DNA from: Symbiodinium natans
Lineage: Eukaryota > Sar > Dinophyceae > Suessiales > Symbiodiniaceae
NCBI GenBank assembly: GCA_905221605.1
Contig: CAJNDS010000694.1
Location: forward strand, 1-64,000
Length of the DNA: 64,000 nt
Direction: 5' to 3'
In this document: positions 20,777-31,670 of the stretch, one piece after another
Position numbering within the stretch: the stretch's first letter is position 1
Layout: each line of letters starts with the position of its first letter
The notes under the pieces: model-generated
Databases searched by the model: none
Seen by the model: only the letters and a program-made list of their open reading frames with translations
What the model was told of the DNA's origin: nothing
Position numbers and translations under genes: made by a program

Positions 20777-21496
20777 TCATTTCGGGCTGAACCCTTTCTT
20801 GTAAATATTCACGTGTGAAAAGACGCTGGTGACAGCGTGAACTTGCTTGACCTTACGACCACCAAAGCGGCCAAGATCGCACCCTTCGAAGGCAAGACAC
20901 TCCCAGGAAGTCACGCCGCTCTCACTCTTGAGCTCCCAGGAAATCACGCCGTGGTCTCCTGCCTTGTCCTTGTTTGTAACGCTTCTCTTATCCTGCCGCC
21001 GGTGGTTTTTGCAGAACTTCTTCAGCCTGTCGCGGGCCATTGCGGTCAGAGCTCCCCATCCCACAGAGGTCAGGCAAGCTGATGTGCGTTGTCGGACCAT
21101 GCGCATGTGCTTCCAGGATGAGGATCCGGTGATCTTTTGGTCAACCCTCCAGGGGCTGACTTCCTCCCCATCCAGGGCACCTGCTGCGAAGCCTGCGTCC
21201 GATTCCTGACCTTTTCTGGTCCAGACAAGGGTGTCGTCTCGGCCGACAGAGCAACATTCGGCAAACCGCCAGTATGTGCAAGTAACCTCATTCCACCCGC
21301 AGGTGTTAGCGCAGCAGCCCAGGATTGTCGCCTCAACCTTTTCGACAACTATGTCAGCACAGGTCTCCGCGAATGGCTGACTGAGCAACTGCGCAATGAC
21401 TGTGATTATGTTCGTGGCCTCTATTGTACCAAATCTTGGCACTCGTCCTGGGTTGAATTCCAGTGACTGGCTTCCACAAAACACTGGCTTGCCCAA
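20777..21496 (-). CDS. Open frame of doubtful coding status
   Basis: A 239-codon open frame on the minus strand with no domain I recognise. The plus strand is also open over most of it, and composition is not strongly protein-like. It is listed as the only long open frame between 20.6 and 21.5 kb; it may be chance. Confidence 0.2.
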   Translation of the reverse strand: MGKPVFCGSQSLEFNPGRVPRFGTIEATNIITVIAQLLSQPFAETCADIVVEKVEATILGCCANTCGWNEVTCTYWRFAECCSVGRDDTLVWTRKGQESDAGFAAGALDGEEVSPWRVDQKITGSSSWKHMRMVRQRTSACLTSVGWGALTAMARDRLKKFCKNHRRQDKRSVTNKDKAGDHGVISWELKSESGVTSWECLAFEGCDLGRFGGRKVKQVHAVTSVFSHVNIYKKGFSPK

Positions 21497-22032
21497 TTTG
21501 TGCCTCTGCCTAAACCCTACACCCTAAACCCTAAACCCTAAACCTAAACCCTAAGCCCTAAGCCCCTAAACCCTAAACAGTTGCATTCCCCTGGCACGGG
21601 GCGTTCAACCCACTGCAGGGATCCGTGACAGCCACTGCTTCATCGAAGTAATGCTCCCCGAAAAAACGCCCTAAACCCTAAACCCTAAACCCTAAACCCC
21701 TAACCCCTAAACCCTAAACCCTAAACCCTAAACCCTTCAGCGAAAGGCATCGTCGCGCATCGACTGCAGCAGAGACGTGAACCGGAATCCTCGACCCCGG
21801 AAGCACTTCAAAGGTCAACAAGACACAGAATACGCAACTACCGAAGTCCATGACACATGTGGGCATCTCCCAAAATAGGGGTACCCCTTCTATTTCCCCA
21901 ACACAGAATAGAATCCCCTTAAAGAGACCCGCAAACCCCCCACAAGTGCCAGGACGGACAGGAGCCATCCCAGCCCCCCGAGCCCGGAAACCCTAAACCC
22001 TAAACCCTAAACCCTAAACCCTAAGGCCCACC

Positions 22033-22109
22033 GGTGACGGCAGCGGCGGCACCTGGGGAGCGGCCTGGCTCGCGCAGCGCATCAGGGCAGAGGTGAAGGA
22101 TGCAGCACT
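22033..22109 (+). CDS. Plus-strand exon-like island
   Basis: Reads GDGSGGTWGAAWLAQRIRAE and then VKDAAL, a glycine turn followed by a clear amphipathic helix. A CCCTAAA tract lies to the left and TTTAGGG to the right. Function unknown. Confidence 0.45.
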
Positions 22110-22351
22110 TAGGGTTTAGGGTTTAGGGTTTAGGGTTTAGGGTTTAGGGGTTAGGGGTTTAGGGTTTGGGGTTTAGGGTTTAGGGTTTTGGGCTCAAGGG
22201 GCTTACGGAAACGCTCGCTTTGGCTTTCTCGAGCTGCCAGCTGCAAGGATGGCCTCTGAGCGTGTGTAACACACGCTCCTGTTTCGGTCGGCTGCAAAAC
22301 TGGGCGCCTGGAAAAACTGCTGGCACCTCCTACTTGGGGGTTTCCGTTTTT

Positions 22352-22435
22352 AGGGGTACCTTATTGAGATACTGATTACAAGAGGATCCTACCATTTGGG
22401 TCTACTTTAGGGGTCCCCTATTTTGGCAAACCCCT
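22352..22435 (+). repeat. Short dispersed repeat, copy 2 of 2
   Basis: Same ends and similar interior as 1465-1551 (GGGGTACCTTATTG at the left, CCCCTATTTT and AAACCCC at the right). Related decayed sequence may also lie at 21868-21950. Confidence 0.55.
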
Positions 22436-22764
22436 GCTTCATTCGAGATCCGAGATCGAAGATGCCCTCGAGATCCATCGAGCTCCATGCGCTTTGAGCG
22501 CAGGGTCGCTGGCCAAGTGGCGCGTTTGCGGGATCGAGCCCGACCTGAAGCCTACCTGAATTTGCGGGTGAGGCCCAAGAAATAAGAGAGTCCCGTGCCG
22601 GGGGGGACTCTCCTTAAATGATCCTTAAATGCAACATCTATCTATTCTCACTGAGCGCGGCCAGATCGTCAATTGGACTGATCGCCAGCCGGGCATCCGC
22701 ACAAGTCCAAACGGTGCAGCCTGCCGGTCCTGCAAAACACTGGGCAGAATAAGAACATTCTGGC

Positions 22765-24530
22765 TCATTCTGGCTTGGAATCTTGATCAACACACGCTTC
22801 CTTCACCTGCTCTACATCCCAAGTGGTGGCTGCTGCGGAGCCTTCGCTTTTGCAGCGCCTCTTCCGTGTCACTCTCCTTTTCTTGCTTGTTTCAGCCTTC
22901 GGTGGATCTGGCGTCGTGCCAGCCTCTGTGTCTCCATGGTAGGCCTCAGGAAGCACCACAAGCTCCGACTCCGCATTGTTCGCATCAACCTGCCCAGCAT
23001 GCTCGCAAAGCTCTCGAGGCATCACAGGCTCCACATTGCGAAACTGTGGGCGCCGCGCATGGTCCTCTTGTGGCCCAGGCTCGTTGAGATCCATAACGTC
23101 CTGGAAGTTGACCGATAGCCAAAGCATTCCTCCATACCACGGGCCATACACGTTGCGCAAGACTTCGAGCAGCTTCTTCCGGTAAATCCTCCCGAACCGC
23201 TGTGTAAAGTAGAAGCTCGGAAACGGGAAATGTCTTTTGAAGAGCAGCCGTGCTGCAGTCTCCTCGGCTTGTTGTCAAGCACAAGCTATGACTATGGACT
23301 TATAGAATGTAGGCATTTGCTCATCGAAGGTGTACCGGTTACGGTCGGCGGTCAGAAAATACAACTAGTTGTTGACCATTGCCAAGTCTCACTGCGCACC
23401 TCTTCCAAATTCACAAGGCCCGCAAGATTGTTGAGAAACCCGAACAAAGTCAGCCACTGCATCTCGTCCCATTCTGTTATCAGGGTGCCTGCTGTGAAAG
23501 CCGTGGTGCTAACTTTGAGGATCATCGACGCCACACCAATAACCGCACCGAAGATAACAGAGGCCACCTCGGCGGCAAGAAGCCACCCTCTTCCCTTTTG
23601 ATGGGCAAAGTTCACCCTTGCCATGAACTCCTCGGGGTTCGCAAGCCGAAGGAGCCTCAGCGCGGAGAAGTCAGCCATCTGGTGTATGAGCTCCACTCTT
23701 CGTAAACGGTTCTCAGGTTCTCCAGGTTCTCCATGTAGCCCGAGGAAGCGAAGAAAGTCGCGAATACAGTCACAGCTCTCGACCTTGCGCAAGAAAGGGA
23801 TGTCCGGGATGTTGAGAAGCACGGTGTGGAAACCCCACCACAACACGAAGAAGCAAAGTCCCGAAAATTCCAGCCAAGCTAGAAGATGCCTGGTTTGATT
23901 CATTGGCTCATCTGGATCTCTGGGCGGCAAGCTTGCCAAAGAATATGTGAAAAAACAAAAGTTGAGAATCACGCGGACGAAAAGCCGGAAAATGCGGAAG
24001 CATCTTTCAGGCATCAGCTTCGGCTTCTCGCGATCACCGAAAACCTTCTCAACGTCGTTCATCGGACACGCACTAAAATAGACATCGTCATGATTCTCGG
24101 CGCGCGCCACGTGTTCCAGGACCATGAGGAAGGTCAGATAGGGGACAATGATCACAAACATCACGCTGGCCAGACCAAGGCTACTCAAATACCACTCATT
24201 GGTACCATCCTTGCGAACCCACTGACCATCCACCGCGTACCCTGCCCAAAACATCGCAAGCGCAGGGGCTACGCCCAAGCAGCTACCCATCAGAAAACCG
24301 CGCCTCACACGCTTCCACAGTTTGGCAGAGCTGTCGGCCTTCAGCTTTTTGCGTAAGAGTCGGACAGCCAAGCCTAGCTTCTTCATCTTGAGCTCTCGGG
24401 AATACAAGTCTGAGCATGCGGACGCCTGGGACGGAGCGCGGTCAGACACCATGGCAAGCGCCTTGGGTGTTTCCAAGCCGGCAGCCTTTAGAACCGCTCC
24501 GGATGTCTTCCATGACTTGCTGAGACGCAT
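22765..24530 (-). CDS. Multi-pass membrane protein, two exons
   Basis: A minus-strand gene starting at ATG 24530. Exon 1 (24530-23400, 377 codons) encodes a basic N-terminus and five or six hydrophobic segments, for example around APALAMFWAGYAV, VMFVIIVPYLTFLMVL, FFVLWWGFHTVLL and VIFGAVIGVASMIL, so the product is an integral membrane protein. I infer an intron at 23399-23263 (GTGCGC donor, CCGAG acceptor, phase 0) because joining there continues the frame into a strongly protein-like stretch (FYFTQRFGRIYRKKLL, then VYGPWYGGMLWLS) that ends at TGA 22765-22767. The tail is charged, with a KKRRVTRKRR basic cluster. Total about 542 residues. No family recognised; no telomeric repeats interrupt it. 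Confidence 0.65.
23263..23399 (-). other. Predicted intron of the membrane-protein gene
   Basis: 137 bases from GTGCGC to CCGAG. The exon borders are GAG|GT at the donor and GAG|GAG at the acceptor, so the same GAG trinucleotide sits at both ends, as often reported for dinoflagellate introns. Confidence 0.6.
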
Positions 24531-24919
24531 GCCTGCTTAGACTATGTCTGCGTGCACTAGTCAAAGGTGCGTGGAATGCAGACAGTATTGCTGACTGGAA
24601 GCATCTGTTGCGTTTACCTATCGAAACGTTGCTGTCCCAGCGGATTTGGGCCTGTGCTGGAGCGCAGTGCGGCAGTCGATGGGAGCTACTAAAGGCAGCA
24701 CGCAAGAAGACTGGTTGAAAGCATGACCTGATCTTGCAAGTTTGCTGGGGGGCACATCCGGCTGCGAACAACTTTAATGCCGGACCTTTGTCCTGGTCCT
24801 AAACCCTAAATCCTAAACCCCAAACCTCAAACCTCAAACCCTAAACCCTAAACCCTGCACCACTAAGCCCGAATCTCCCTAAAGGCCCCTAAACCTTCAC
24901 GCCTCAATCTGCGGTCCAG

Positions 24920-24975
24920 CAGACCGTCACGCCCAGCAGCGACGCGGGCGCCTACCTGGCATCTCACGGGCTTTT
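24920..24975 (+). CDS. Short plus-strand exon-like island
   Basis: After GTCCAG the plus strand reads QTVTPSSDAGAYLASHGL, then telomeric repeats resume. Eighteen codons only; function unknown. Confidence 0.3.
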
Positions 24976-25019
24976 GGTTTAGGGTTTAGGGTTTAGGGTT
25001 TAGGGTTTAGGGTTAGGGT

Positions 25020-25172
25020 TTAGGGTTTGGGGTTTAGGGTTTGGGGTTTGGGGTTTGGGGTTTGGGGTTTGGGGTTTGGGGTTTGGGGTTTGGGGTTTGG
25101 GGTTTGGGGTTTGGGGTTTGGGGTTTGGGGTTTGGGGTTTGGGGTTTGGGGTTTGGGGTTTGGGGTTTAGGG
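25020..25172 (+). repeat. Homogenised TTTGGGG variant array
   Basis: About twenty tandem TTTGGGG units, nearly perfect, replacing TTTAGGG. It is open in one frame as a Gly-Phe-Trp-Leu repeat, which is an artefact of the unit. Confidence 0.95.
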
Positions 25173-25616
25173 TTCCTTTCGCACTGTCTGGCTTTCGGCA
25201 TTGTGGCTTTTGAATGTTTCAGGAGCTAGGGCATCTGGGCTCAAGATTGATAAGTTCGGGCTAAACCCTTGAACTCCACAAGTCTACAAATGTAGGTGCT
25301 GGAATCTGCTAGCCTGGCCGGGAAGGCTCCTGGGGCCTTGGCAGTACAGGAGTAGACTTGCCCGTGCTGCGCGTAGTTTCGAGATGTTTTCAACGCAAGG
25401 CGCAAGGAGGCTTCCGATAAACTCGCCAACGCCCCAACACCCATTGTGGTAGAGGCAAAGGCTCGTCGGAAACTTCGGGCTGGGGGTCTGGTTTAGGGTT
25501 TGGGGTTAGGGTTTAGGGTTTAGGGTTTAGAGTTTAGGATTTAGGGCTTAGGGCTTAAGGCTTAGGGCTTAGGGCTTAGGGTTTGAGCGACCAAGCCTTT
25601 ACGCCCCTGGACATGA

Positions 25617-25703
25617 GCCTCACACCTTCCTCCGAAGCGGAAGGCCGCTGCCGTCCGTGCGCCGGAGCACGGCCGATCTGGCATCCGAAAACCTCGGCGT
25701 GTG
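25617..25703 (-). pseudogene. Decayed copy of the 18.8-kb exon
   Basis: The minus strand reads FSDARSAVLRRTDGSG, aligning with the first part of the 18770-18861 exon, but the YY-x-SG half is lost to rearranged sequence. About 80 percent identical over some 75 bases by eye. Confidence 0.6.
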
Positions 25704-26470
25704 GGGTTGAGGGTTTAAAGCTTAGGTTTTGGGGTTTCGGGTTCAAAGCATATAGGTTTTGGGACTTAGGCTTTATCTGCAATGGGTGAAGAGGTGCAAA
25801 GATCTCTTCCGCCGAGGGCCTTCGCGGCTTTCTCGGCGCGGCTTGAAGGAATCAAAAGCCCTGCGCCTAGAAGGTTTCGGGTCTAAAGCTTAGGGTATGA
25901 TCTGTACGGCTTGGAAAAAGGACCATTGACACATCAGACTTCCATGGCAAAACGAAGCGAGGCTGACACACATCGAAACGCGCACCAGGCAGGGATAGCT
26001 TGGACGAAGCCTCTGACAGAGGAACAGAAACTCCCGCTAACCTCCAAAATCACATCTCTCAAACTTGCCAGTAGGTAAGCAGCCCGATGCATCGAAATTC
26101 CCCTTCTTTCTCTTTACACATCTTCGGCCACATCGAGTCTTCGAATCCCCTTCAGAGTTGCAATTTGTTGCGGCAAAGGCGCTGTGCCCCACAGCTTTTC
26201 GCAAGCATCCCTGCAATCCCTACGCCCTACTCAGAGCCCGACTCACCCACTCTTGAAACAGGCTCCGACTCCCCAAAAGTGCTCGCCCCCAACCCGCCAA
26301 TGAGCCAAAGCTGCGGGGCCTTGTGTCACGGCCAGATCCGAATGTGCGCGCCAAGTCGTCCCCAAAGGACTCCCCACTCTTGGGTCTCATGTTCTCTGGC
26401 ATCAGGAGGGTCGGAACGTGCAAGGCCGGGAGCAAAACTTCTCATTGAAGATGCGCGCATGCCAGAACTA
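25617..26470. repeat. Segmental duplication, copy B (without telomeric tracts)
   Basis: Collinear with 18.75-20.31 kb but about half as long. Only weak telomere-like remnants (25703-25770, 25876-25895) stand where copy A has arrays. Contains the decayed exon listed next. Confidence 0.8.
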
Positions 26471-28545
26471 TCACAGCGCAGATGCCACGCAATGTAGGAG
26501 TTCCGCACATCGCAAGTGTCACCCTCCGGGGGCGGATCCAAGGAGTTCCACGTCAAAACCGCTGAAGGCAAATCCTCCTAAAACGGGCGTATGAAGCGAA
26601 GCCCTCGAAAAGACAGGAAGTATGTCCCTGCCACGAGCCCACGCCCAGGCCAGAGTGCGATGTAGACACAACACGAGAGGCTGTGCCGCAACAACCGTGC
26701 GCTAGACAATAGACAAGATCAGCAAAGGAAACGCCCCAGAAGCGAGCCATGAAATAAACTGCTGCCCCTGTTCCTCGGTCGTCAAATGACTGCGGCAGCT
26801 GTTTTCCGCTCAGCCTTTCTGGTCAAAGCTCTGGGGATGCCCGCGCTACTTTTCGCATAGGAACGCGCGCGGGCTACAGTTGTGAGGATCCTGCTGTCTT
26901 CCACATGGGAAGAGCAAGATGCCTAAAGCAACTGGCAAAATCACAAAACAAGGCACTTCTAGCTGGCAGTCCGTAAGTCAGTTGGCTGGTCTCGTCTGAC
27001 CACGAAGATCGATGACCTCAGAGCAACACTACGAGTGACGCAGCAGCAGTTGACAGCAGGATCCACATCCAATGAACCATCCATACACCCCATTCCAGGC
27101 CATGTGGAATCCCACAGCCGCAGCACTGTCCAGCCCGAGCACCCTAAGCACCCTGCCTCCAGCACGCGAATGTTAGCCGAATTTGCCAGGACGCACCACT
27201 CCGGGTTGCTTGACAAACTGGTGCCTCAGGCACGTGCTTGCTACTTTAGACCCTAACCCAGTGCCCATTCTTGACTGCGATCGAGCTGTTGCCTGTCCAG
27301 CACTGAGCGCTGCTCGCGTGGCACGGCACGAATCATGCCCCCTGGCATGCATCACCGCACTACGAGTTACACCGCAGCTGCAATAGAAGTCAACCGAGTG
27401 GAACATGAAGCAGCAAGTTCATGGACAAGGAGCTTAGCACAAACTTCTGACAATCTCCCATCGCACCTGGTCCTCCAGTCTTTGTTGTCGCCTGTGCTGT
27501 AGTAGGGATTGTGCACGGTGATGCTGCACCTGCACAGTGCTGATCGTCCACATGCATCAGGACGCAAGGCTCTCCTTGACTCCTTGAAGAAACCGCCCAG
27601 CTAAAACAAAAACTCAAATCTCTGAGCATGCAAACCCCCACAACCCGAGGTGCAGAACCACATCGCCTCACTACAGCCGGCTCACCATGGCCGAAGTCGA
27701 AGCCGAAGCGCTCGGCCTGAGCTGGGCTTGCTTGGACACATGCCACAACAGACTCGTCGGGTTGAGGGTGTGCGTGGGCTTCACCGCTTTGGAAGGAGGC
27801 TTTTGCTACAAGTAGGATGAAGTGGAAGCGTGTGAGCTCACGGCCCACTTCTTCACATGTCTTTTGTCGCGCTGCAGCTGGGTGTGGGCTTGAGCGGCTA
27901 AATCAACCACAAGGTGGACTTGGCCCGGGGATCAGATTTGAAATCCCACATCCAACTTGAAGCAGGTTCAGACTACGACGTCTTCTTTGCTGGCACGGGA
28001 GCACACACACACAAACCAAGTTCAAACGCCTGCAATCTGACACCAGATCCCATTCTCTCCCGTGTCCAACCAGAAAAACCGAGCTGCCATTCAAACCGCC
28101 CCCCTAGATCCTGCTCGGCAGCACCTTGCGGCGGGCCGCAAAGTAGGCCCCGTCTCCCAGGCAATGGTCGGCACTGGGCCTGGCCTCAGTCCAGGAAGCC
28201 ACTTCTTGGCAGCCGACTGCCAAACACATGAGCGCAACTGTTCATGAGACTCCGCTTTGTGAGGTGTGCTCGTTGAGTGGAGAACTTGTGGGCTGTACCG
28301 TTGTGTGATGTCGCTGCTTTGGTTGTTCAGTGTGAAGCCGCCACTACGTGGGTTACATTCGCGTGACACTGTTTCCCCTCGGCTGGCCCACAAGGGTTCA
28401 ATTCTGCGCCGATCAACTGGGCACACCGACTCTTGACGGTTTCTGCTGAGCTGAGTGTGTGATGCGAAGTATAGTTGCATCTTGCATTTTGTTGCGAAAC
28501 GCCAAGACCATGGGGTGGCAGGTTCTTTTGCCACAGTCACTCACT

Positions 28546-28606
28546 CACTCACTCACTCACTCACTCACTCACTCACTCACTCACACACACACACACACAC
28601 ACACAC
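28546..28606 (+). repeat. CTCA then CA microsatellite
   Basis: Tandem CTCA units (to about 28582) pass into a CA dinucleotide run. Between 26.5 and 28.5 kb I see no convincing gene. Confidence 0.95.
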
Positions 28607-29029
28607 CAAAGAACAAACTGGACCATCTGGGCTCCAGCTCGAAATTGGCCCGTGCGCCTGGGTGCTCGCCGGGACGCTGACACTACAGATCAAGATGCAT
28701 CACGACATGCGATGCGGGAAAGGGCTGGGCTGGATCTCCATGGCATTGGAATAGCTGGTGCCTGGGTTCGCAGTGGATGGCCAGTCCAGCAGGGTGGGGG
28801 TCTACTTCCGTGCAGATTCTCCTGCCGTGCAGCCAAGATTCCGTGCCAGACCTCGATGGTCTGTCCAGCCCCGCCCTCTGGAAGGTCCTTTGGGATGTTT
28901 GGGTTTCGGGTTTAGAGTTTAGGGTTTTAGGGTTTAGGGTTTAAGGGTTTAGGGGTTCAGGGGTTTAGGGGTTTAGGGGTTTAGGGGTTTAGGGTTTTAG
29001 GGTTTTAGGGTTTAGGGGAGCGCCTTCCG

Positions 29030-29120
29030 GATTCTTGGAGGAAGCGAACGAGCCCGGATCGAACCACCAGCTTGAAGTGAGTTTTAGCCACGGTGGGAAG
29101 GCCCAGTCGGAAAGGTTGAG
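29030..29120 (-). CDS. Exon-like island
   Basis: The minus strand reads LGLPTVAKTHFKLVVRSGLV and then RFLQESGRR, strand-like and basic, just right of the last telomeric tract. Function unknown. Confidence 0.35.
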
Positions 29121-29811
29121 AAGAGGTCTCTGCAGAATCTGTTGATGAAGAAGCGATTATCCCACTGCAAACCTTAACATCATGCCCAAACATATTGTGT
29201 ATTTCCGACTAACCTCCTCCGAGGCCCTGCACTGACGAGTTGATTGCTTTGTTGGGTGTTCGCGTTTTGGGTGGAGAAACAAGCTACCTTATTGGCTTTC
29301 TTCACCGGGGTAGGAGCAGGGGAGGCTGAGTTCAAGTTCCAGTCACTGGCCGCGACATGCTGACTCAAAAAGCTAAGTTGGCCACACATCGGGCTGTCGA
29401 TTGCTCGGCTGCGAGGGTGGCCCAGCATCGCGACCTTGCAGGTTCTTTTCTGCAGGGTACACCTCTTTTTCGCGCTGTCGCTTTCAGCACGCTGTGCCAT
29501 GAGCAGAAGACTGCATAAGACAAGCAAGGCGGCGTTCTGGCAATCCTCCCGGCAACGAGGTCCCAGCATTCGCGACCGCAGAAGTTGCCTTTGCGGTTCT
29601 TCCATGCACCCTTCCCACAGGCTGGGCGAATGCAAATCGCCATTTGTACCGAGATGGCGCAGGCGGGGCACGCAGAGCCAAAGCAGCTGCGGCGAGCCGT
29701 ACTGCTTGTGCTTGAGTCCAACTATGGCGCAATTGAATTGCGGCCTTGTCTGAAATGGATGGGTGCCGGAATGCAACATGGTTAGGAGCGAGCACTGCGA
29801 CAGAGATGGAC

Positions 29812-29862
29812 GGGAAAGAGAAAGAGAAAGAGAAGGAGAAAAACAGAGAGAGAGAGAGAATG
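29812..29862 (+). repeat. GA-rich low-complexity run
   Basis: Purine-rich run of GAAAGA and AGAG units. From 29.2 to 30.4 kb open frames exist on both strands but none is recognisable. Confidence 0.85.
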
Positions 29863-30450
29863 CCACACGACTCTCTAGGTGGACAGCGAGCTCGAGCTCG
29901 CCCTGTGCATTTTCAAGGACAGCAGCGAGAGGCCGTTCCCGGGCGAGTCTCAAAACTGCTTACATGTTGACTCTGCTCACGTTGCACTCCATGACACCAT
30001 GACACACACTTGACTCGGTTTGGCAATTTCTCCAGCATCACACTATTCTTGAGGAAACGCCGGAGTGCAAAATAGAATGTAGCACTGCGCACACGTCCAC
30101 CCGATCCACATGGGACCAGAGTGTCACAGTCTGCATACTCACATGAACCCGGGAGCCTCGATCCTTGTGAACATTTGAGGCTGCTGGATTGGCCCTACAC
30201 TGGCCCCACACCAAACACACAAGTTTCAACTACCCAAGCCAGTCGAAACGGCGTGCTGATGCCCTTGGAAATGGCGACCTTCTTGGGTTCTGCTTCGATT
30301 CCTCAGGCCTTAGCTGCGGAAACTGGGTGCAACAAAAGTCATAGTAGTATTTCGAGAAGTGGTAGTCGTCTTAGTCGTCGCAGTGGTATTGGTAGTAGTC
30401 CGCCCACCCCGTTTTGCGTTTTGGGGTCCAGCGCTGAAGGGGGGAGGGGG

Positions 30451-30453
<3 letters not shown>

Positions 30454-30498
<45 letters not shown>
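30454..30498 (+). repeat. Long G homopolymer
   Basis: Forty-five consecutive G bases, preceded by shorter G runs from 30439. Expect length errors and strong G-quadruplex potential. Confidence 0.9.
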
Positions 30499-30499
<1 letters not shown>

Positions 30500-30640
30500 G
30501 GTAAGATGGACACTTAAAGGCTATGCTGCACGTGCGTGCCTTGTAAACAAATACTTTACAAAGGAAACACCCGCAGAATAGACGCAACGCACCCGCAGAA
30601 TAGACGCAATGCACCCTTAGCATCAGCACACTGTGTCCCG

Positions 30641-30917
30641 GGCGGGGGCGCGGAGGGCGCGGAGGGTGCGGAGGGCGCGGAGGGCGCGGAGGGCGCGGAG
30701 GGCGCGGAGGGCGCGGAGGGCGCGGAGGGCGCGGAGGGCGCGGAGGGCGCGGAGGGTGCGGAGGGCGCGCGGAGGGCGGAGGGCGCGGAGGGCGCGGAGG
30801 GCGCGGAGGGTGCGGAGGGCAGGGGCGCGGAGGGGCGCGGAGGGCGCGGAGGGCGCGGAGGGCGCGGAGGGCGCGGAGGGCGCGGAGGGCGCGGAGGGCG
30901 CGGAGGGCGCGGAGGGT
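30641..30917 (+). repeat. GC-rich minisatellite, unit GAGGGCGCG
   Basis: About thirty copies of a nine-base unit with a few T-for-C changes and two length slips near 30765 and 30820. All frames are open as simple repeats. The motif CGCAGAATAGACGC occurs at 30572 and 30594 to its left and 31232 to its right, bracketing the array and about 320 bp of unique sequence. Confidence 0.95.
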
Positions 30918-31670
30918 CCACGTGTCCCCACTCCCTTGCCCGTCAACGGAATGTCACGCTCCCATCCGTGCTCCCCCCCCGAACCCGCGTCCGTCAACCT
31001 CCAGGCATGGTCCACGCCTCCCCACGCCACCCCTCTCCCAGCAAAATGTTCCGAACCCCCTCCCTTGACCGTGTCGTCTCCGCGGCCTCCCGTCAAAATG
31101 TTGACCGTCTCCTCTTCGTGGCCTCTTTCGCCAAAAAGCGATCCGGTAGAACGCCTTCCGCGTTGAAGCGCCAAACGAGAACCCAAGAACAGAATTGGTT
31201 TTCGGGAAGAATCCAAAAAAACAAAGAGCACGCGCAGAATAGACGCTAAGCGTCCAAGGCACGGGGGGGGGAGGGGAAAAAATTAGTAAAGAGAGGTTTC
31301 AGGGGTTTAGGCCACAGGCCTCTGGGGTCAACTTGTATCCTTACTCGTTTTTCATCACACATTTTCACACATCATTCTCATCGTCATCATCTTCTTCATT
31401 CTACATCATTATCTCCCCCTCATTCGTTTTATGCTAGGGGTTTCTGGGGTTTTATCATAAATTTCCTAAATTTAAGTCCTTTTACCCTCATTCATTATTT
31501 TCATCATAATTTCAGGGATTATCATAATTCCTAGGTTTCTGGGGTGTTTGACCCTCTAGCGTTTTATCAAATATTCATAATAATTTTTATTATGAACGTT
31601 TGTTGCGGGGTTTTGTCTTGAAGGTTATATTTTTATTAATAGTGTTGCAGGATAATAATCAAGTTTAATA

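Larger units (their letters stand above)
1..29020. repeat. Interstitial telomeric-repeat mosaic domain
   Basis: About sixty tracts of the heptamer TTTAGGG or its complement CCCTAAA, with degenerate forms, are spread through the first 29 kb in both orientations and separated by 50-900 bp of other sequence. Besides the tracts listed separately, clear ones lie near 1570-1620, 1735-1850, 2051-2110, 2364-2420, 3570-3665, 4468-4515, 4600-4755, 5157-5205, 5308-5440, 5562-5606, 6715-6850, 6930-7090, 7197-7280, 7375-7437, 7632-7720, 8387-8510, 8603-8713, 12322-12352, 12478-12600, 12870-12902, 13052-13112, 13752-13834, 13957-14090, 14760-14890, 14985-15052, 15580-15620, 15762-15830, 16065-16135, 16430-16545, 17185-17255, 17378-17475, 17885-17930, 17980-18058, 19195-19240, 19763-19825, 21512-21580, 21668-21735, 21985-22023, 22112-22190, 24796-24855, 25490-25585 and 28900-29020. 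Stretches between tracts hold the exon-like islands and genes listed below; elsewhere (for example 9.3-10.1, 16.1-17.2 and 26.5-28.9 kb) I see no recognisable gene. Confidence 0.95.

Noticed and set aside
22185-22197. Spliced-leader relic TTTTGGGCTCAAG
   Set aside because: One extra G, and the left part is simply the end of a telomeric tract.
25041-25229. Gly-Phe-Trp-Leu repeat protein
   Set aside because: It is only the translation of the TTTGGGG array.
27390-27848. 152-codon open frame on the minus strand
   Set aside because: No recognisable motif, no start context and overlapping open frames on both strands.
29180-29953. 257-codon open frame on the minus strand
   Set aside because: Contains a Ser/Leu run from a GA repeat and no domain; the opposite strand is equally open.
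30556-31249. Ala/Ser/Pro or Arg-rich repeat proteins over the 9-bp minisatellite
   Set aside because: All frames are open because the unit length is a multiple of three; composition is that of the repeat.
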